DNA from: Spirochaetales bacterium
GTDB lineage: Bacteria; Spirochaetota; Spirochaetia; Sphaerochaetales; Sphaerochaetaceae
DNA length: 64,000 nt
Assembly: GCA_017614375.1 (NCBI GenBank)
Contig: JAGABZ010000016.1
Location: forward strand, 1-64,000
Direction: 5' to 3'
Each line of letters begins with the position of its first letter. Position 1 is the first letter of the stretch. The notes under the pieces were generated by a model, which did not search any database, was not told the DNA's origin, and saw nothing but the letters and a program-made list of their open reading frames with translations. The translations under genes were made by a program, and so were the position numbers. This document shows positions 50,094 to 58,548 of this stretch, in pieces.

Positions 50094-50887
50094 AGTTTTC
50101 CCTGCCTGTAATCGGGATTGTAGCCCGTCAATGTCCGGCCGTACCTCTCCAGTGAGGGTTTTTTGCCCTTGAGCAGGATTGCCTTCTGCGGGCAGAAATG
50201 GTAGCAGGCCAGGCAGTTCTCACAGTTGGTGCTGAAGACGGGATGCCCGTTTTCGATTGTGACCGCGTCCCTAGGGCAGACCGCCTCGCACAGTCCGCAC
50301 GATACACAGAGTCCCGTATCGACCGTTATTCTCGGCTGTGTTTCCGAGTTGCAGTATCTGATGTACTTTCTGATCATCAGGTTCGAGCCGGGCCGGTACG
50401 GCGGAATCCTCATTGCCATTTCCCTGATTTCGTCCGCCATCTTTCCAAGCTTAAGGTCCGCCGCGTCGAAGATCTGTTTCTGCTTTTCCTCCGGCGGCAC
50501 CTTCAGAAGCAGGGCATAGGTGTCCGGCATTCTGACATGCCCGCTGTAAGAGCAGATGATCCGGTTGTCCATCGCCAGTTGCTCGCAGATCTTCAGGCTG
50601 TATCCCGGACCCAGCCCGCAGGTGGTGACGGCGAACAGGTACTCGATCCTGTCCAGCGCCGGGTCGGAAAGCACGTTGGAAAACAGCGGCCCGAGGTTCT
50701 TCGGCGGCATGCCGTAGTAGGTGGGGAATACCAGACCGACCCTGACCGGATTGCCCAGAACCGAAGGCCGGTCCAGCACCAGCGGCGCGGGCAAGACTTC
50801 GTCGTACCCCAACAGTTCGCGCAACTTGATGGCCGTGTAATAGCTGTTTCCGGTACCGGTGAGGCAGATTATGACATTATCGGCCAT
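50090..50887 (-). CDS. EFR1-type flavodoxin-ferredoxin fusion
   Basis: A 265-residue protein. The N-terminal flavodoxin-like half has CLTGTGNSYYTAIKL (FMN phosphate loop) and VFPTYYGMPPKNL. The C-terminal half has two 4Fe-4S ferredoxin motifs: CVSCGLCEAVCPRDA and NCENCLACYHFCPQKA. This is the EFR1 (EF-hand-free flavodoxin/ferredoxin) family common in anaerobes. An electron-transfer role is known only by analogy. It overlaps threonine aldolase by 11 bases and PatB by 4, so all three are translated together. Confidence 0.92.
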   Translation of the reverse strand: MADNVIICLTGTGNSYYTAIKLRELLGYDEVLPAPLVLDRPSVLGNPVRVGLVFPTYYGMPPKNLGPLFSNVLSDPALDRIEYLFAVTTCGLGPGYSLKICEQLAMDNRIICSYSGHVRMPDTYALLLKVPPEEKQKQIFDAADLKLGKMADEIREMAMRIPPYRPGSNLMIRKYIRYCNSETQPRITVDTGLCVSCGLCEAVCPRDAVTIENGHPVFSTNCENCLACYHFCPQKAILLKGKKPSLERYGRTLTGYNPDYRQGKL

Positions 50888-51920
50888 CGTTTCCTCCCAC
50901 AGGCCTGAAAGCCCTGATCAGCTCCGCAGCTTGTGCGGCATCGGCGGAACTGAGGTTGAGACTGGTGACCATCCTCACCTTGCCCCCGTCGGTCAGGCAA
51001 AGAAGCCCGGCCTCCGTCAGCTGCTGCGCCAGGTTCTCGTTGTCGATTCCGACACCGTCAAAGAGGATGATGTTGGTCCTGACCTTGTCCGGGTTGATGC
51101 TTGCCCAGGGAACATCCGCCAGGGCCCGGGCGAGGACCTGCGCGTTGGCGTGGTCCGCCACCAGTTTGGGGATGTTGTTCTCAAGGGCGTAGATTCCGGC
51201 GGCGGCCAGGAACCCGGTCTGTCTCATCCCGCCGCCGAGCATCTTCTTCATCCTGCGGGCATGGAACTCAAAGCTGTCGCTGTCCGAGGCGAGGATGCTT
51301 CCGGCCGGGGCCCCCAGGCCCTTTGACAGGCAGACTGTCACGTCATCGGCGAAATAGGCCAGGTCGCGGACGCTGACCTCCTCGGCCAGCGCAGCGTTGA
51401 ACAGCCGGGCCCCGTCCATGTGGATCTTCAGTCCGTGTCCGTCGGCAAAGGCCCTCAGGTCACAGAGGGTCTGAAGCGGATAGGGATTGCCGCCGATTGT
51501 GTTCTCAACCTCGATCATTGCCGTGGCTCCCATGTCGTAGACGCCGCGGGGCTTGACCTTTCCCTCCAGCATGGAGGGTTTGAGTATGCCGCCCGGGGCG
51601 TTGATCTGGATGGGCATCACCTGTGCGATTATGGCGGCGGAGGAGATTTCGTGGTGGACTATGTGGCTTCCCGCGGCGCAGAGCACCTCGTTTCCCCTGC
51701 CGCAGTTGACGCAGAGCCCGATGAGGTTGCCCATCGAGCCGCTGGACACGAAGACGGCGTGCTTCTTGCCAAGCATGTCGGCTGCCAGCTCCTCGAGCCG
51801 GTTGACGGTCGGGTCCTCGTGATAGACATCGTCCCCGACTTCGGCCCGGTAGATAGCCTGCCTCATTCCCTCGTCCGGGAGGGTGAAAGTGTCGCTTCTC
51901 AGGTCGTAAACCTTGTTCAT
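50877..51920 (-). CDS. ltaE: Low-specificity L-threonine aldolase
   Basis: A 347-residue PLP enzyme. It shows YDLRSDTFTLPDEGMRQAI, HEDPTVNRLEELAADMLGK, EVENTIGGNPYPL, HMDGARLFNAAL and the PLP-lysine in VCLSKGLGAPAGS. It cleaves threonine or allo-threonine to glycine and acetaldehyde. I chose ATG at 51920; the longer frame extends into the upstream membrane-protein gene. It overlaps neighbours on both sides. With PatB it suggests a unit for amino-acid breakdown. Confidence 0.94.
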   Translation of the reverse strand: MNKVYDLRSDTFTLPDEGMRQAIYRAEVGDDVYHEDPTVNRLEELAADMLGKKHAVFVSSGSMGNLIGLCVNCGRGNEVLCAAGSHIVHHEISSAAIIAQVMPIQINAPGGILKPSMLEGKVKPRGVYDMGATAMIEVENTIGGNPYPLQTLCDLRAFADGHGLKIHMDGARLFNAALAEEVSVRDLAYFADDVTVCLSKGLGAPAGSILASDSDSFEFHARRMKKMLGGGMRQTGFLAAAGIYALENNIPKLVADHANAQVLARALADVPWASINPDKVRTNIILFDGVGIDNENLAQQLTEAGLLCLTDGGKVRMVTSLNLSSADAAQAAELIRAFRPVGGNDGR

Positions 51921-52462
51921 CTGGTGCCTCTGTATCCTGTTTTCCTGTCCAACCGGTCCTGCACCGGCGGATCGACATTGAAATCCAAACCGCAGAAATC
52001 CGCAATCACCGCCGCGTCGCGGGCAGTCTGTCCGATCCGCGCCCATGCCGTCATCAGCTCCACCGGAACCTGTTTCCCGCTCTTCAGACAGAGGGAAAAG
52101 GCAATCATCGTCCTGCCGTGTCCGGCCTGTATTTCGCCGGTTCCGTTTGACTGATGCGAGTAGTGCCTGACGCTGAGAGATTCGATTGAGTCGAACGTGT
52201 AGGTTCTGCGCACCAGAAAGGGCCAGACTCCGTTGACCGATACCGCGGTGCGCTTTTCCCGGTCAAATGTCCAGGTCTCGACGTACAGCATCCCCACAGC
52301 TCCGACAAGCCCGGTGATTATCATAAGCACCCCCGGACGTTCGCCGGAGCCGAGCGCCGTCCACACGACGGCGGCCACCAGAATGGCGAACGGAATCCGG
52401 AAAAGATCCGAGGCGGTGTAAAGGATTGTTGAAACCTTTTTCCTGATCCGCAGTTTGAACAT
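51917..52462 (-). CDS. Two-helix membrane protein of unknown function
   Basis: A 181-residue protein with two adjacent transmembrane helices near the start (IPFAILVAAVVWTAL and VLMIITGLVGAVGMLYVE). A beta-rich cytoplasmic region follows: WTFDREKRTAVSVNG, RRTYTFDSIESLSVRHY and FSLCLKSGKQVPVEL. The pattern resembles small PH-like membrane proteins but I cannot name a family. It overlaps ltaE by 4 bases and is the first gene of the four-gene minus-strand unit. No good ribosome-binding site is seen. Confidence 0.7.
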   Translation of the reverse strand: MFKLRIRKKVSTILYTASDLFRIPFAILVAAVVWTALGSGERPGVLMIITGLVGAVGMLYVETWTFDREKRTAVSVNGVWPFLVRRTYTFDSIESLSVRHYSHQSNGTGEIQAGHGRTMIAFSLCLKSGKQVPVELMTAWARIGQTARDAAVIADFCGLDFNVDPPVQDRLDRKTGYRGTR

Positions 52463-52537
52463 ATGTCAAGGATAGAGCAAAGCCCGGTTTTTATCCATCC
52501 TGCGGTCGAAAAAATGATTATTTTCGGTAGCATAAGA

Positions 52538-52566
52538 TTGAAAAATCGGCTATCATATCTTATGAT
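52538..52566 (+). promoter_or_regulatory. Promoter of the OppA-like lipoprotein gene
   Basis: TTGAAA (52538-52543), 17 bases and TATGAT (52561-52566) match sigma-70 spacing well. The start codon is 64 bases further on. Confidence 0.65.
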
Positions 52567-52629
52567 TGTGAAAACCCGGACTACCTGTCCGGTACTGATT
52601 GAACTTTTATGACAAAGGAGACATTTGTT

Positions 52630-53379
52630 ATGAAGAAAGTCCTGACCGTCATCCTCTGCGTACTTTTGGCCACTCTCGTCCTGGTTTCCTGCTCCAAGAA
52701 GGAAAGCTCGACCCCGGCTTCGACGGCTACGACCACCACCGCAGCGACGACCACCACCACGGCTCCCGCAGCGACCACCACGACCACGACAACCGCTCCG
52801 GCCGCAACAACGACCACAACCACTCCGGCTGCCGCCCCCGATCCGACCAACGCTTACCTGAAGTTCACCGCCGAGGATCCGAGCGTGCGCAAGGCTATCG
52901 CCCGCGCCATCGACCGTGCTGCTCTGGGCAAGGGCACTCCCGCCTGGGGTGTTGTTCCCGCCGGAAACGGATATGAGGCTCTCGCAGCTCCCGCCGATGC
53001 CACAGTTGACGGTGCCAAGGCCTATCTCGCAGACGCCAGTGAGATTACCGGAAACATCGCCGCAGCCGATGCCTTCCACAAGGCCATCGCCGAAAAGATT
53101 GTCGCCCAGCTGAAGGCCAACCTCGGAATCACCCTGACTGTCGTCGATGCTCCCAATGCCGAGACACTCGCCGTTGTCCTGAGCAATGATGCCACTGACC
53201 CGGTCGCCATTCTGGCCCAGTTCGTCACCTCGGACAAGCCGGTTGATTCCAACTTCAACGCCACTCTGTTCTATGTCCAGAACGAGGGCAAGGATGCCAC
53301 TGAGAACACCCAGCTTCTTGAGTACGCCGAGCAGCTGCTTGTTACCGATGACCAGATTGTGGCGGGACTGTTCTTCTAA
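52630..53379 (+). CDS. Shortened OppA-like lipoprotein with Thr-rich linker
   Basis: A 249-residue lipoprotein (KVLTVILCVLLATLVLVSC). A threonine/alanine-rich low-complexity linker covers about residues 27-75. The mature domain resembles only the C-terminal lobe of family 5 oligopeptide-binding proteins: DPSVRKAIARAIDRAALG, WGVVPAGN, AKAYLADASEITG and AEKIVAQLKANLGITLTVVDAPNAETL. Normal OppA is ~530 residues, so two thirds are missing. Binding of a ligand by one lobe is doubtful. No transporter genes adjoin. The start is fixed by AAAGGAG nine bases upstream. Confidence 0.8.
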   Translation: MKKVLTVILCVLLATLVLVSCSKKESSTPASTATTTTAATTTTTAPAATTTTTTTAPAATTTTTTPAAAPDPTNAYLKFTAEDPSVRKAIARAIDRAALGKGTPAWGVVPAGNGYEALAAPADATVDGAKAYLADASEITGNIAAADAFHKAIAEKIVAQLKANLGITLTVVDAPNAETLAVVLSNDATDPVAILAQFVTSDKPVDSNFNATLFYVQNEGKDATENTQLLEYAEQLLVTDDQIVAGLFF

Positions 53380-53406
53380 ACAGCCTTACATACAATATGA
53401 TTCCTG

Positions 53407-53434
53407 CGGCCGCTTAATCGCGGCCGTTTTTTTT
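53407..53434 (+). terminator. Terminator of the OppA-like gene
   Basis: CGGCCGC (53407-53413) pairs with GCGGCCG (53420-53426), followed by eight T residues. A perfect 14-bp palindrome TTGCCTGCAGGCAA overlaps its T-run (53433-53446). Confidence 0.93.
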
Positions 53435-53487
53435 GCCTGCAGGCAACAGAGTATTTGAAAGCCTCGTCCTGACCCTGATTGCCCGGC

Positions 53488-53610
53488 TTTCAGAATTTTC
53501 CACTTGTTTTTGACTTGAAATTCTGAAATTTCAGAATAAAGCCCTGGATTTTGCCCTTTTATTCTGAATTTTCAGAATCAGTGCCCTGTTTTTTGAGTTT
53601 TATTCTGAAA
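53488..53610 (+). repeat. Tandem palindromic array, three 41-bp units
   Basis: Half-sites TTTCAGAAT begin at 53488, 53529 and 53570. Their partners (ATTCTGAAA, ATTCTGAAT, ATTCTGAAA) end at 53528, 53569 and 53610. Every linker is exactly 23 nt. The second linker differs from the first linker of the array at 54481 at only two positions. The array lies between a terminator and the PD-(D/E)XK gene, in the same orientation as the array on the gene's other side. Confidence 0.9.
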
Positions 53611-53673
53611 ACTTTGTCTTCTGTCTCAGCGAAAGGCCTTTGCGTGCGGATAGTAGGGCAAAGGAGTCAGCTT

Positions 53674-54441
53674 ATGATTGAAAGGATAATCAAAGAAATC
53701 GATTCCCATCTGAGAGAATGCGAGACTCTTCGGATGAATGGAACAGAGGCAGTGAAGGGCGAGCTGATGTTTGTCCTTGAGCGTGGGAAAATCAGGTATT
53801 ACAGATGGTTAAGGGAATCCGGCATCAAGGAATACCTCGGAAGGGGACGTGAGGAGGAAATCAGGCAACTGGCGCAGAAGGCCTATGAGCAGGGTTATAT
53901 GGCCCTGATTTCCCGGCAGGTGTCATTATTGGAGAGGTTCAGGGAAGATCTGCTTAAGCTCGGAAGTGAAGCCGGAGTCTTTAATGTTCTCCCTAAGCAT
54001 ATTAAGAGGTTTGTTGTGCCCCTCGGGATGGATGCCCGGAAGTGGAAGGCTTCGAAGAGGCCGGCGAACAGGTTTGGTGCCGGGGATGGTCTGAAGACAG
54101 CCGGCGGGGAGTATGTTATTTCAAAGAGCGAAGTTATCATCGCTGACAGGCTCGCCGCGGCGGGAGTGCCTTATCTGTACGAGGTGCCGGTATATTTGGA
54201 AGAGAGAGTCTATTATCCGGATTTTCTGTTGCTGAACAGAAGAACCGGGAAGGAGTTCAGATGGGAGCATTTCGGGAAAATGGATGACCCGGAGTACAGC
54301 CACAAGACCCTGTCAAAGCTCAGTGTGTTCTCCAGAAATGGAATCATCCTCTGGGACAACCTGCTGGTTACCTGGGAGGCCGGAAACTGGCCGCTGGATC
54401 CTGCCCGTGTGGATTATCTGATTGAAAGCTATCTTTTGTGA
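53674..54441 (+). CDS. PD-(D/E)XK nuclease-like protein of unknown role
   Basis: A 255-residue protein. The C-terminal half carries an isolated PD-(D/E)XK nuclease pattern: SKSEVIIADRLAAAGVPYLYE (conserved Glu), YYPDFLLLN (Asp) and FRWEHFGKMDDP (E-x-H in place of the usual E-x-K), then YSHKTLSKLSVFSRNGI. The N-terminal half is helical and charged. I recognise this arrangement from uncharacterised proteins of anaerobic Firmicutes. The gene is AT-richer than its neighbours and bracketed by two direct copies of a repeat array, both signs of acquisition. AAAGGAG sets the start. Confidence 0.72.
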   Translation: MIERIIKEIDSHLRECETLRMNGTEAVKGELMFVLERGKIRYYRWLRESGIKEYLGRGREEEIRQLAQKAYEQGYMALISRQVSLLERFREDLLKLGSEAGVFNVLPKHIKRFVVPLGMDARKWKASKRPANRFGAGDGLKTAGGEYVISKSEVIIADRLAAAGVPYLYEVPVYLEERVYYPDFLLLNRRTGKEFRWEHFGKMDDPEYSHKTLSKLSVFSRNGIILWDNLLVTWEAGNWPLDPARVDYLIESYLL

Positions 54442-54480
54442 GAGGCTGTAGCCGTGCTCAACTTGCCCGCCCTTCGATGT

Positions 54481-54603
54481 TTTCAGAATAAAACCCCGGA
54501 TTTTGCCCTTTTATTCTGAAATTTCAGAATAGATGATTGATTTTTGGCCTTTCATTCTGAAATTTCCGAATAGAAGCCCGATTTTTGAGGTTTTATTCTG
54601 AAA
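54481..54603 (+). repeat. Tandem palindromic array, three 41-bp units
   Basis: Left half-sites begin at 54481, 54522 and 54563 (TTTCAGAAT, TTTCAGAAT, TTTCCGAAT). Each is followed by a 23-nt linker and ATTCTGAAA ending at 54521, 54562 and 54603. The outer flanks extend to TTTTCAGAAT on the left and ATTCTGAAAACCGCGG on the right. The array occupies the space between the nuclease stop codon and the convergent uvrD stop codon. Confidence 0.9.
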
Positions 54604-54645
54604 ACCGCGGGGCAGGGGCAAGAGCAGGGGCTGCTGGAAGGGAAA

Positions 54646-56967
54646 TCAGAGTTTCTCGAGGGGGGCTTTGCCGGAGACAAAGGAGGCGCGGCGGCCGTCG
54701 TCGAAGCGGACGTCGATAATGCTCCTGCTCCCCAGGGTCTTGATTGCGGTGACTGTGCCGCTTCCGTATGCGGAGTGTCTGACACGCTCGCCGCGCCGGA
54801 ATTCCGAAGGAGCCTGAGTTGGGGAGGCAGAGGGGGCTGATGGGGAGGTCGGTCCGGACTTGCGCGAAAGAAGGGAAGATTTCACCGGGGAAGCCGGGCC
54901 GGGCTTGGTGGAGGTGTAGGGCGCGGGCTTGTAAACCGGCCTGCTCTGATAGGGGTTGTAGTCGTAGTCCGAGCCCCAGGTGTCGCTGTCGTCACGGGAA
55001 GAGCTTCGGGTGAAGAGGCTGTCACGGATGCTGCTGCCCTTGCGGGTGACCAGGCTGTCCGGGATGTCTTTGAGAAAGCGGCTGGGAATCTGGTTCTGCA
55101 TCCGACCCCAGAGGTTCCGCTGGGAACAGTTGAAAAGGTAGAGTTCGTTCCTGGCCCGGGTGATTGCCACGTACAGCAGGCGACGCTCCTCTTCGATGTC
55201 ATCCGGGCTTTCGGATTTGATTGAGGGGATGATGCCCTCCTCCAGACCGACGACAAAGACACGGTCGAACTCGAGGCCCTTGGTGTTGTGCATAGTAATA
55301 AGGGTGACGCCCCTGTCGTCGGTTCCGGTTTCGGCGGCCATCATGGTCGGGTCGAGCGCGGCCTCTTCCATAAAGGCGTTTATGCCGTCTATGCCGTCAC
55401 GGTAGGCTTCCTGTTCGGCGAAGATGTTGACTGTCTGCTCGATGTTCTTGACCCGTTTGCTGTCGATGTTCTGTTCCTTGCGGTCGCGCTCGGCGTACCA
55501 GGCACCGACGCCGAAACCGGTGATGATTGCCTTGAGCACTTCGCTGTTCTCGTATAGGCCTATCATGGCGGCTGCTTTGTCATAGGCGCTGACGAAAACA
55601 CTAAGGGCCGAGGTCACCTGGGGAGGCATGGGAAGCCTGCCCTCGGCCACCGCCCGGCAGGTCAGAATCATGTCACCGTTGTATTGCCCGCAGTTGTCGG
55701 TGATTTTCTGAAGGGTTGTCGGGCCGATCTTTCGCGGAGGTTTGTTGATGATGCGCCCGAAACTGACGCTGTCCCGGGGATTGATCAGAAGCGAAAGGTG
55801 GGCAATCAGGTCCTTGACCTCCTCCCGTTCATAGAAACGGAGGGCCCCGACGAGCCTGTAAGGTATCCTAAGACGGTTGAAGATGGTTTCGAAGGTGGCC
55901 GACTGGGAGTTGTTGCGGTAAAGGACCGCGCTGCTGTCGTATCTGCCGTCCCGCTCAAGAATGCGTGCCACGTAGGTGGCCTCGGCATAGTCCGAGTCGA
56001 CGCTGATAAGCTCCGGTCTGCTCCCGCCGCCCCGCTGGGTCCAGAGGCGCTTGGGGGCCCGGCCGGTGTTTTTGCCGATGACGGCGGCGGCGACGTCCAG
56101 AATCGGGGCGGTGGAGCGGTAGTTCTGCTCGAGCTTGATAACCCTGGCTCCGGGGAAGTACTCACCGAAGTCGAGGATGTTGCGGACTTCAGCCCCGCGG
56201 AAGCGGTAGATGCTCTGGTCGTCATCTCCTACGACACATACAAAGGCGTCCGGGCCGACGACCCGCTTCAGGAGCCGGCACTGGGCCAGGTTGGAGTCCT
56301 GGTACTCGTCGACGAGGATGACCTTGAACCGGTTGTGGCACCAGGAGAGCACTTCCGGGTCCCGGTCGAGCAGTTCGGTTGTCTGGCCGATCAGGTCGGC
56401 GAAGTCGACGTTGCCCGTGTTCTGAAGGGCGCTCTGGTAGCCGCTGTAATATCTGTAGAACTCCGGATCCCGGCTGTCTCTGACGTCCTCGGGGCTTTCG
56501 AGGCGGTCCTTGCACACCGAGATGCGGCCCGAAATCGGCTTGAGGTCCGTTTTCTTTTCTCCGGGGAAGACCTGGGCCAGCAGCGCCAGTGAGTCCTCCT
56601 CGTCGTAGATTTTGAAGTTGTTGTTCAGTCCGAGGCGGTCGCCGAAACGGCGGAGAACCATGGCTCCGAAGCTGTGGAAGGTCTTTATGCAGAAGTCCTT
56701 CGGGTCACAGTCGGGGAGCATCCTTTCCACCCTCTGCTGCATCTCTTTGCAGGCCTTGTTGGTGAAGGTGACGGCCAGGATCTGCCAGGGGCGGATGCCG
56801 AGGACGCGGACGCACCAGGCGATCTTTGTGGTGATTACACGGGTCTTGCCCGAGCCTGCGCCGGCGAAGACGACCAGGGGGCAGTCGTTGGTGATCACGG
56901 CCTCGCGCTGCTGGGGATTGAGAGCGGAGAGGAGCTCCCCGCGGATGTCGGGAAGGGTGTCACTCAT
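54646..56967 (-). CDS. uvrD: UvrD/PcrA-type DNA helicase
   Basis: A 773-residue superfamily 1A helicase. It has the Q motif LNPQQREAV, Walker A VFAGAGSGKTRVI (~35), AVTFTNKACKEM, KVILVDEYQDSN, GDDDQSIYRFRGAE, LEQNYRS, ITMHNTKGLEFDRVFV and RRLLYVAITRARNELYL. A Ser/Pro-rich linker and a small Tudor-like C-terminal domain (GERVRHSAYGSGTV) follow, as in PcrA/UvrD, where it contacts RNA polymerase or UvrB. It works in nucleotide-excision repair and replication restart. The start overlaps rimO by 8 bases. Confidence 0.95.
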   Translation of the reverse strand: MSDTLPDIRGELLSALNPQQREAVITNDCPLVVFAGAGSGKTRVITTKIAWCVRVLGIRPWQILAVTFTNKACKEMQQRVERMLPDCDPKDFCIKTFHSFGAMVLRRFGDRLGLNNNFKIYDEEDSLALLAQVFPGEKKTDLKPISGRISVCKDRLESPEDVRDSRDPEFYRYYSGYQSALQNTGNVDFADLIGQTTELLDRDPEVLSWCHNRFKVILVDEYQDSNLAQCRLLKRVVGPDAFVCVVGDDDQSIYRFRGAEVRNILDFGEYFPGARVIKLEQNYRSTAPILDVAAAVIGKNTGRAPKRLWTQRGGGSRPELISVDSDYAEATYVARILERDGRYDSSAVLYRNNSQSATFETIFNRLRIPYRLVGALRFYEREEVKDLIAHLSLLINPRDSVSFGRIINKPPRKIGPTTLQKITDNCGQYNGDMILTCRAVAEGRLPMPPQVTSALSVFVSAYDKAAAMIGLYENSEVLKAIITGFGVGAWYAERDRKEQNIDSKRVKNIEQTVNIFAEQEAYRDGIDGINAFMEEAALDPTMMAAETGTDDRGVTLITMHNTKGLEFDRVFVVGLEEGIIPSIKSESPDDIEEERRLLYVAITRARNELYLFNCSQRNLWGRMQNQIPSRFLKDIPDSLVTRKGSSIRDSLFTRSSSRDDSDTWGSDYDYNPYQSRPVYKPAPYTSTKPGPASPVKSSLLSRKSGPTSPSAPSASPTQAPSEFRRGERVRHSAYGSGTVTAIKTLGSRSIIDVRFDDGRRASFVSGKAPLEKL

Positions 56968-58306
56968 CGATTTTCACCGCCGAGAGGTCGATTCCGGCGA
57001 CCTTTCTGATTCCGCAGCGGTAAACCTGCCCGCTGACCATGCCCGTTCCTATGACGACTGTCTGGCCGTCGACCTCCGGGGCCTGGGAATAGATGCGACC
57101 GACGGCCAGGTCCTGGCCTTCGAATACCTCCTCTATAAGTACGTCGAACTGCCGGCCGACGAAGCGTCCGAGGCGTTCGGATGTGATTTTCTGCTGGATT
57201 CTTTCCAGTTTTTTCTGCCTGCGGGCGGCTATTTTTTCGATTTCCTGCTGCTCCTGCTCGGTTCTGAGGGGGTAGGCGGGAGTGTCTTCCTCACGCGAAT
57301 ATACGAAACTGCCCATCCAGTCGAACCGGCAGCGGCGTATGAAGTCGCAAAGCTCCTCAAAGGCCTGCTCGTCTTCGTTCAAAAAGCCGAGCATCATCGT
57401 GGTGCGGATGACTGCGTCGGGCAGGGCGGCGCGGATCTGGGATACCAGATTGAAATAGGTGTCTGCATCCCCGGTCCGGCCCATTGCCCGCAGGACCCTG
57501 ACGCTGGCATGCTGGATAGGGATGTCGAAGTAGGGCAGGATCTTGGGATTGTCCTTTATCAGCTGAAGCAGCCCCTCGGGGAAAGCGTCGGGGTGGATGT
57601 ACAAAAGCCGGATGACGAAGTCGCCGGGTATGGCGGAAAGCCCGGACAGCAGCTCAAGAAAGCGCCCGCCGGGGATTTCGTCGGTTCCGTAGGCGGCCAG
57701 GTCCTGGGCGATGACGTTGATTTCCCTAATGCCGGAGTCGGCCAGCTGCCGGGCCTCGTCGAGGATTGAGTGCATCGGCCTGGACCGCAGTTCGCCGCGG
57801 ATCAGGGGGATTGCGCAGTAGCGGCAGTGGTGGCTGCAGCCCTCGGAAATCTTAAGGTAGGCGCTCCCCGGCCATTCGGCCAGGCTCATCCTGGCACAGA
57901 AGTCGGCGGACTTGTCCGCGGGATACGGGGGCACCAGGAGCTGTCTGCCTCCGTCGAGCTTGCTGACGAAGGAGGTTATCTGCCCCAGGTCGCGGTTTCC
58001 GAAGATTCCGTCGGCCTCGGGGAGGTCCTCAAGCAGGTCGGCCGCGTAGCGCTGGGCCAGGCAGCCGCAGACAACAATCCGGGCATGGGGAGCCCGGTTG
58101 CGCAGAGCAAAGACGGTCTCGAGCGACTCCTGCTTGGCGCTGTTGATGAAACCGCATGTGTTGACCAGAATCAGCGCGGCGCTATCGGGGTCATCGGTCC
58201 GTGTCCAGCCGTCCAGGGCCAGCCTGCCGGCGAGGATTTCGGAGTCGACCTGGTTTTTGGCACAGCCGAGGCTTTCGATGTAGAACGTCTTAAGGGGTGT
58301 TTCCAT
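56960..58306 (-). CDS. rimO: Ribosomal protein S12 methylthiotransferase RimO
   Basis: A 448-residue radical SAM methylthiotransferase. The N-terminal UPF0004 domain has FYIESLGCAKNQVDSE, LVNTCGF and VVCGCLAQRY, three cysteines for one 4Fe-4S cluster. The radical SAM motif is EGCSHHCRYCAIP, followed by SRPMHSILDEARQL. The C-terminal TRAM domain is present. The CAKNQVDSE and PLIRG variants favour RimO (S12 Asp88) over MiaB (tRNA). I chose ATG at 58306, where the family begins; the upstream frame would overlap the rplM promoter. Confidence 0.93.
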   Translation of the reverse strand: METPLKTFYIESLGCAKNQVDSEILAGRLALDGWTRTDDPDSAALILVNTCGFINSAKQESLETVFALRNRAPHARIVVCGCLAQRYAADLLEDLPEADGIFGNRDLGQITSFVSKLDGGRQLLVPPYPADKSADFCARMSLAEWPGSAYLKISEGCSHHCRYCAIPLIRGELRSRPMHSILDEARQLADSGIREINVIAQDLAAYGTDEIPGGRFLELLSGLSAIPGDFVIRLLYIHPDAFPEGLLQLIKDNPKILPYFDIPIQHASVRVLRAMGRTGDADTYFNLVSQIRAALPDAVIRTTMMLGFLNEDEQAFEELCDFIRRCRFDWMGSFVYSREEDTPAYPLRTEQEQQEIEKIAARRQKKLERIQQKITSERLGRFVGRQFDVLIEEVFEGQDLAVGRIYSQAPEVDGQTVVIGTGMVSGQVYRCGIRKVAGIDLSAVKIDE

Positions 58307-58366
58307 GCTGCGTAACCTGCGTGAAAGTACCTCCATGGTAGCCACAAAAACTTCCTTGTCAAGCAC

Positions 58367-58394
58367 TAGACAAAGCACGGCCAATGAATATAAT
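58367..58394 (+). promoter_or_regulatory. Promoter of rplM-rpsI
   Basis: TAGACA (58367-58372), a 16-base spacer and a perfect TATAAT (58389-58394) lie about 155 bases upstream of rplM, leaving a long leader. Confidence 0.75.
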
Positions 58395-58400
58395 ATGTGC

Positions 58401-58548
58401 TCTGCGTGCACGGACGGCAGCAGTCTGCGGAAGGTGCTTTTCCCCCGATCCCACTGTTATGCGATCCGCAGGGGATGCGGTCCGAGCGTCACGATCCTAC
58501 TCAATCGGGGCCTGCAGGCACAACTTAAACGTTCAGGAAGAAACGATT
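58401..58548 (+). promoter_or_regulatory. Structured 5' leader of rplM-rpsI
   Basis: The ~148-nt untranslated leader contains CCCCGAT (58443-58449) complementary to ATCGGGG (58504-58510). Smaller hairpins lie between, such as GATCCGC against GCGGTC. Leaders of L13 operons in other bacteria bind L13 and shut off translation. The same feedback is a reasonable guess here, but I cannot match it to a known L13 leader motif. Confidence 0.45.

Noticed and set aside
52321-53079. Long minus-strand frame opposite the OppA-like lipoprotein
   Set aside because: Its glycine/arginine/valine-rich product mirrors the threonine-rich stalk on the plus strand, and it overlaps the start of the membrane-protein gene. 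No ribosome-binding site or family similarity is seen.
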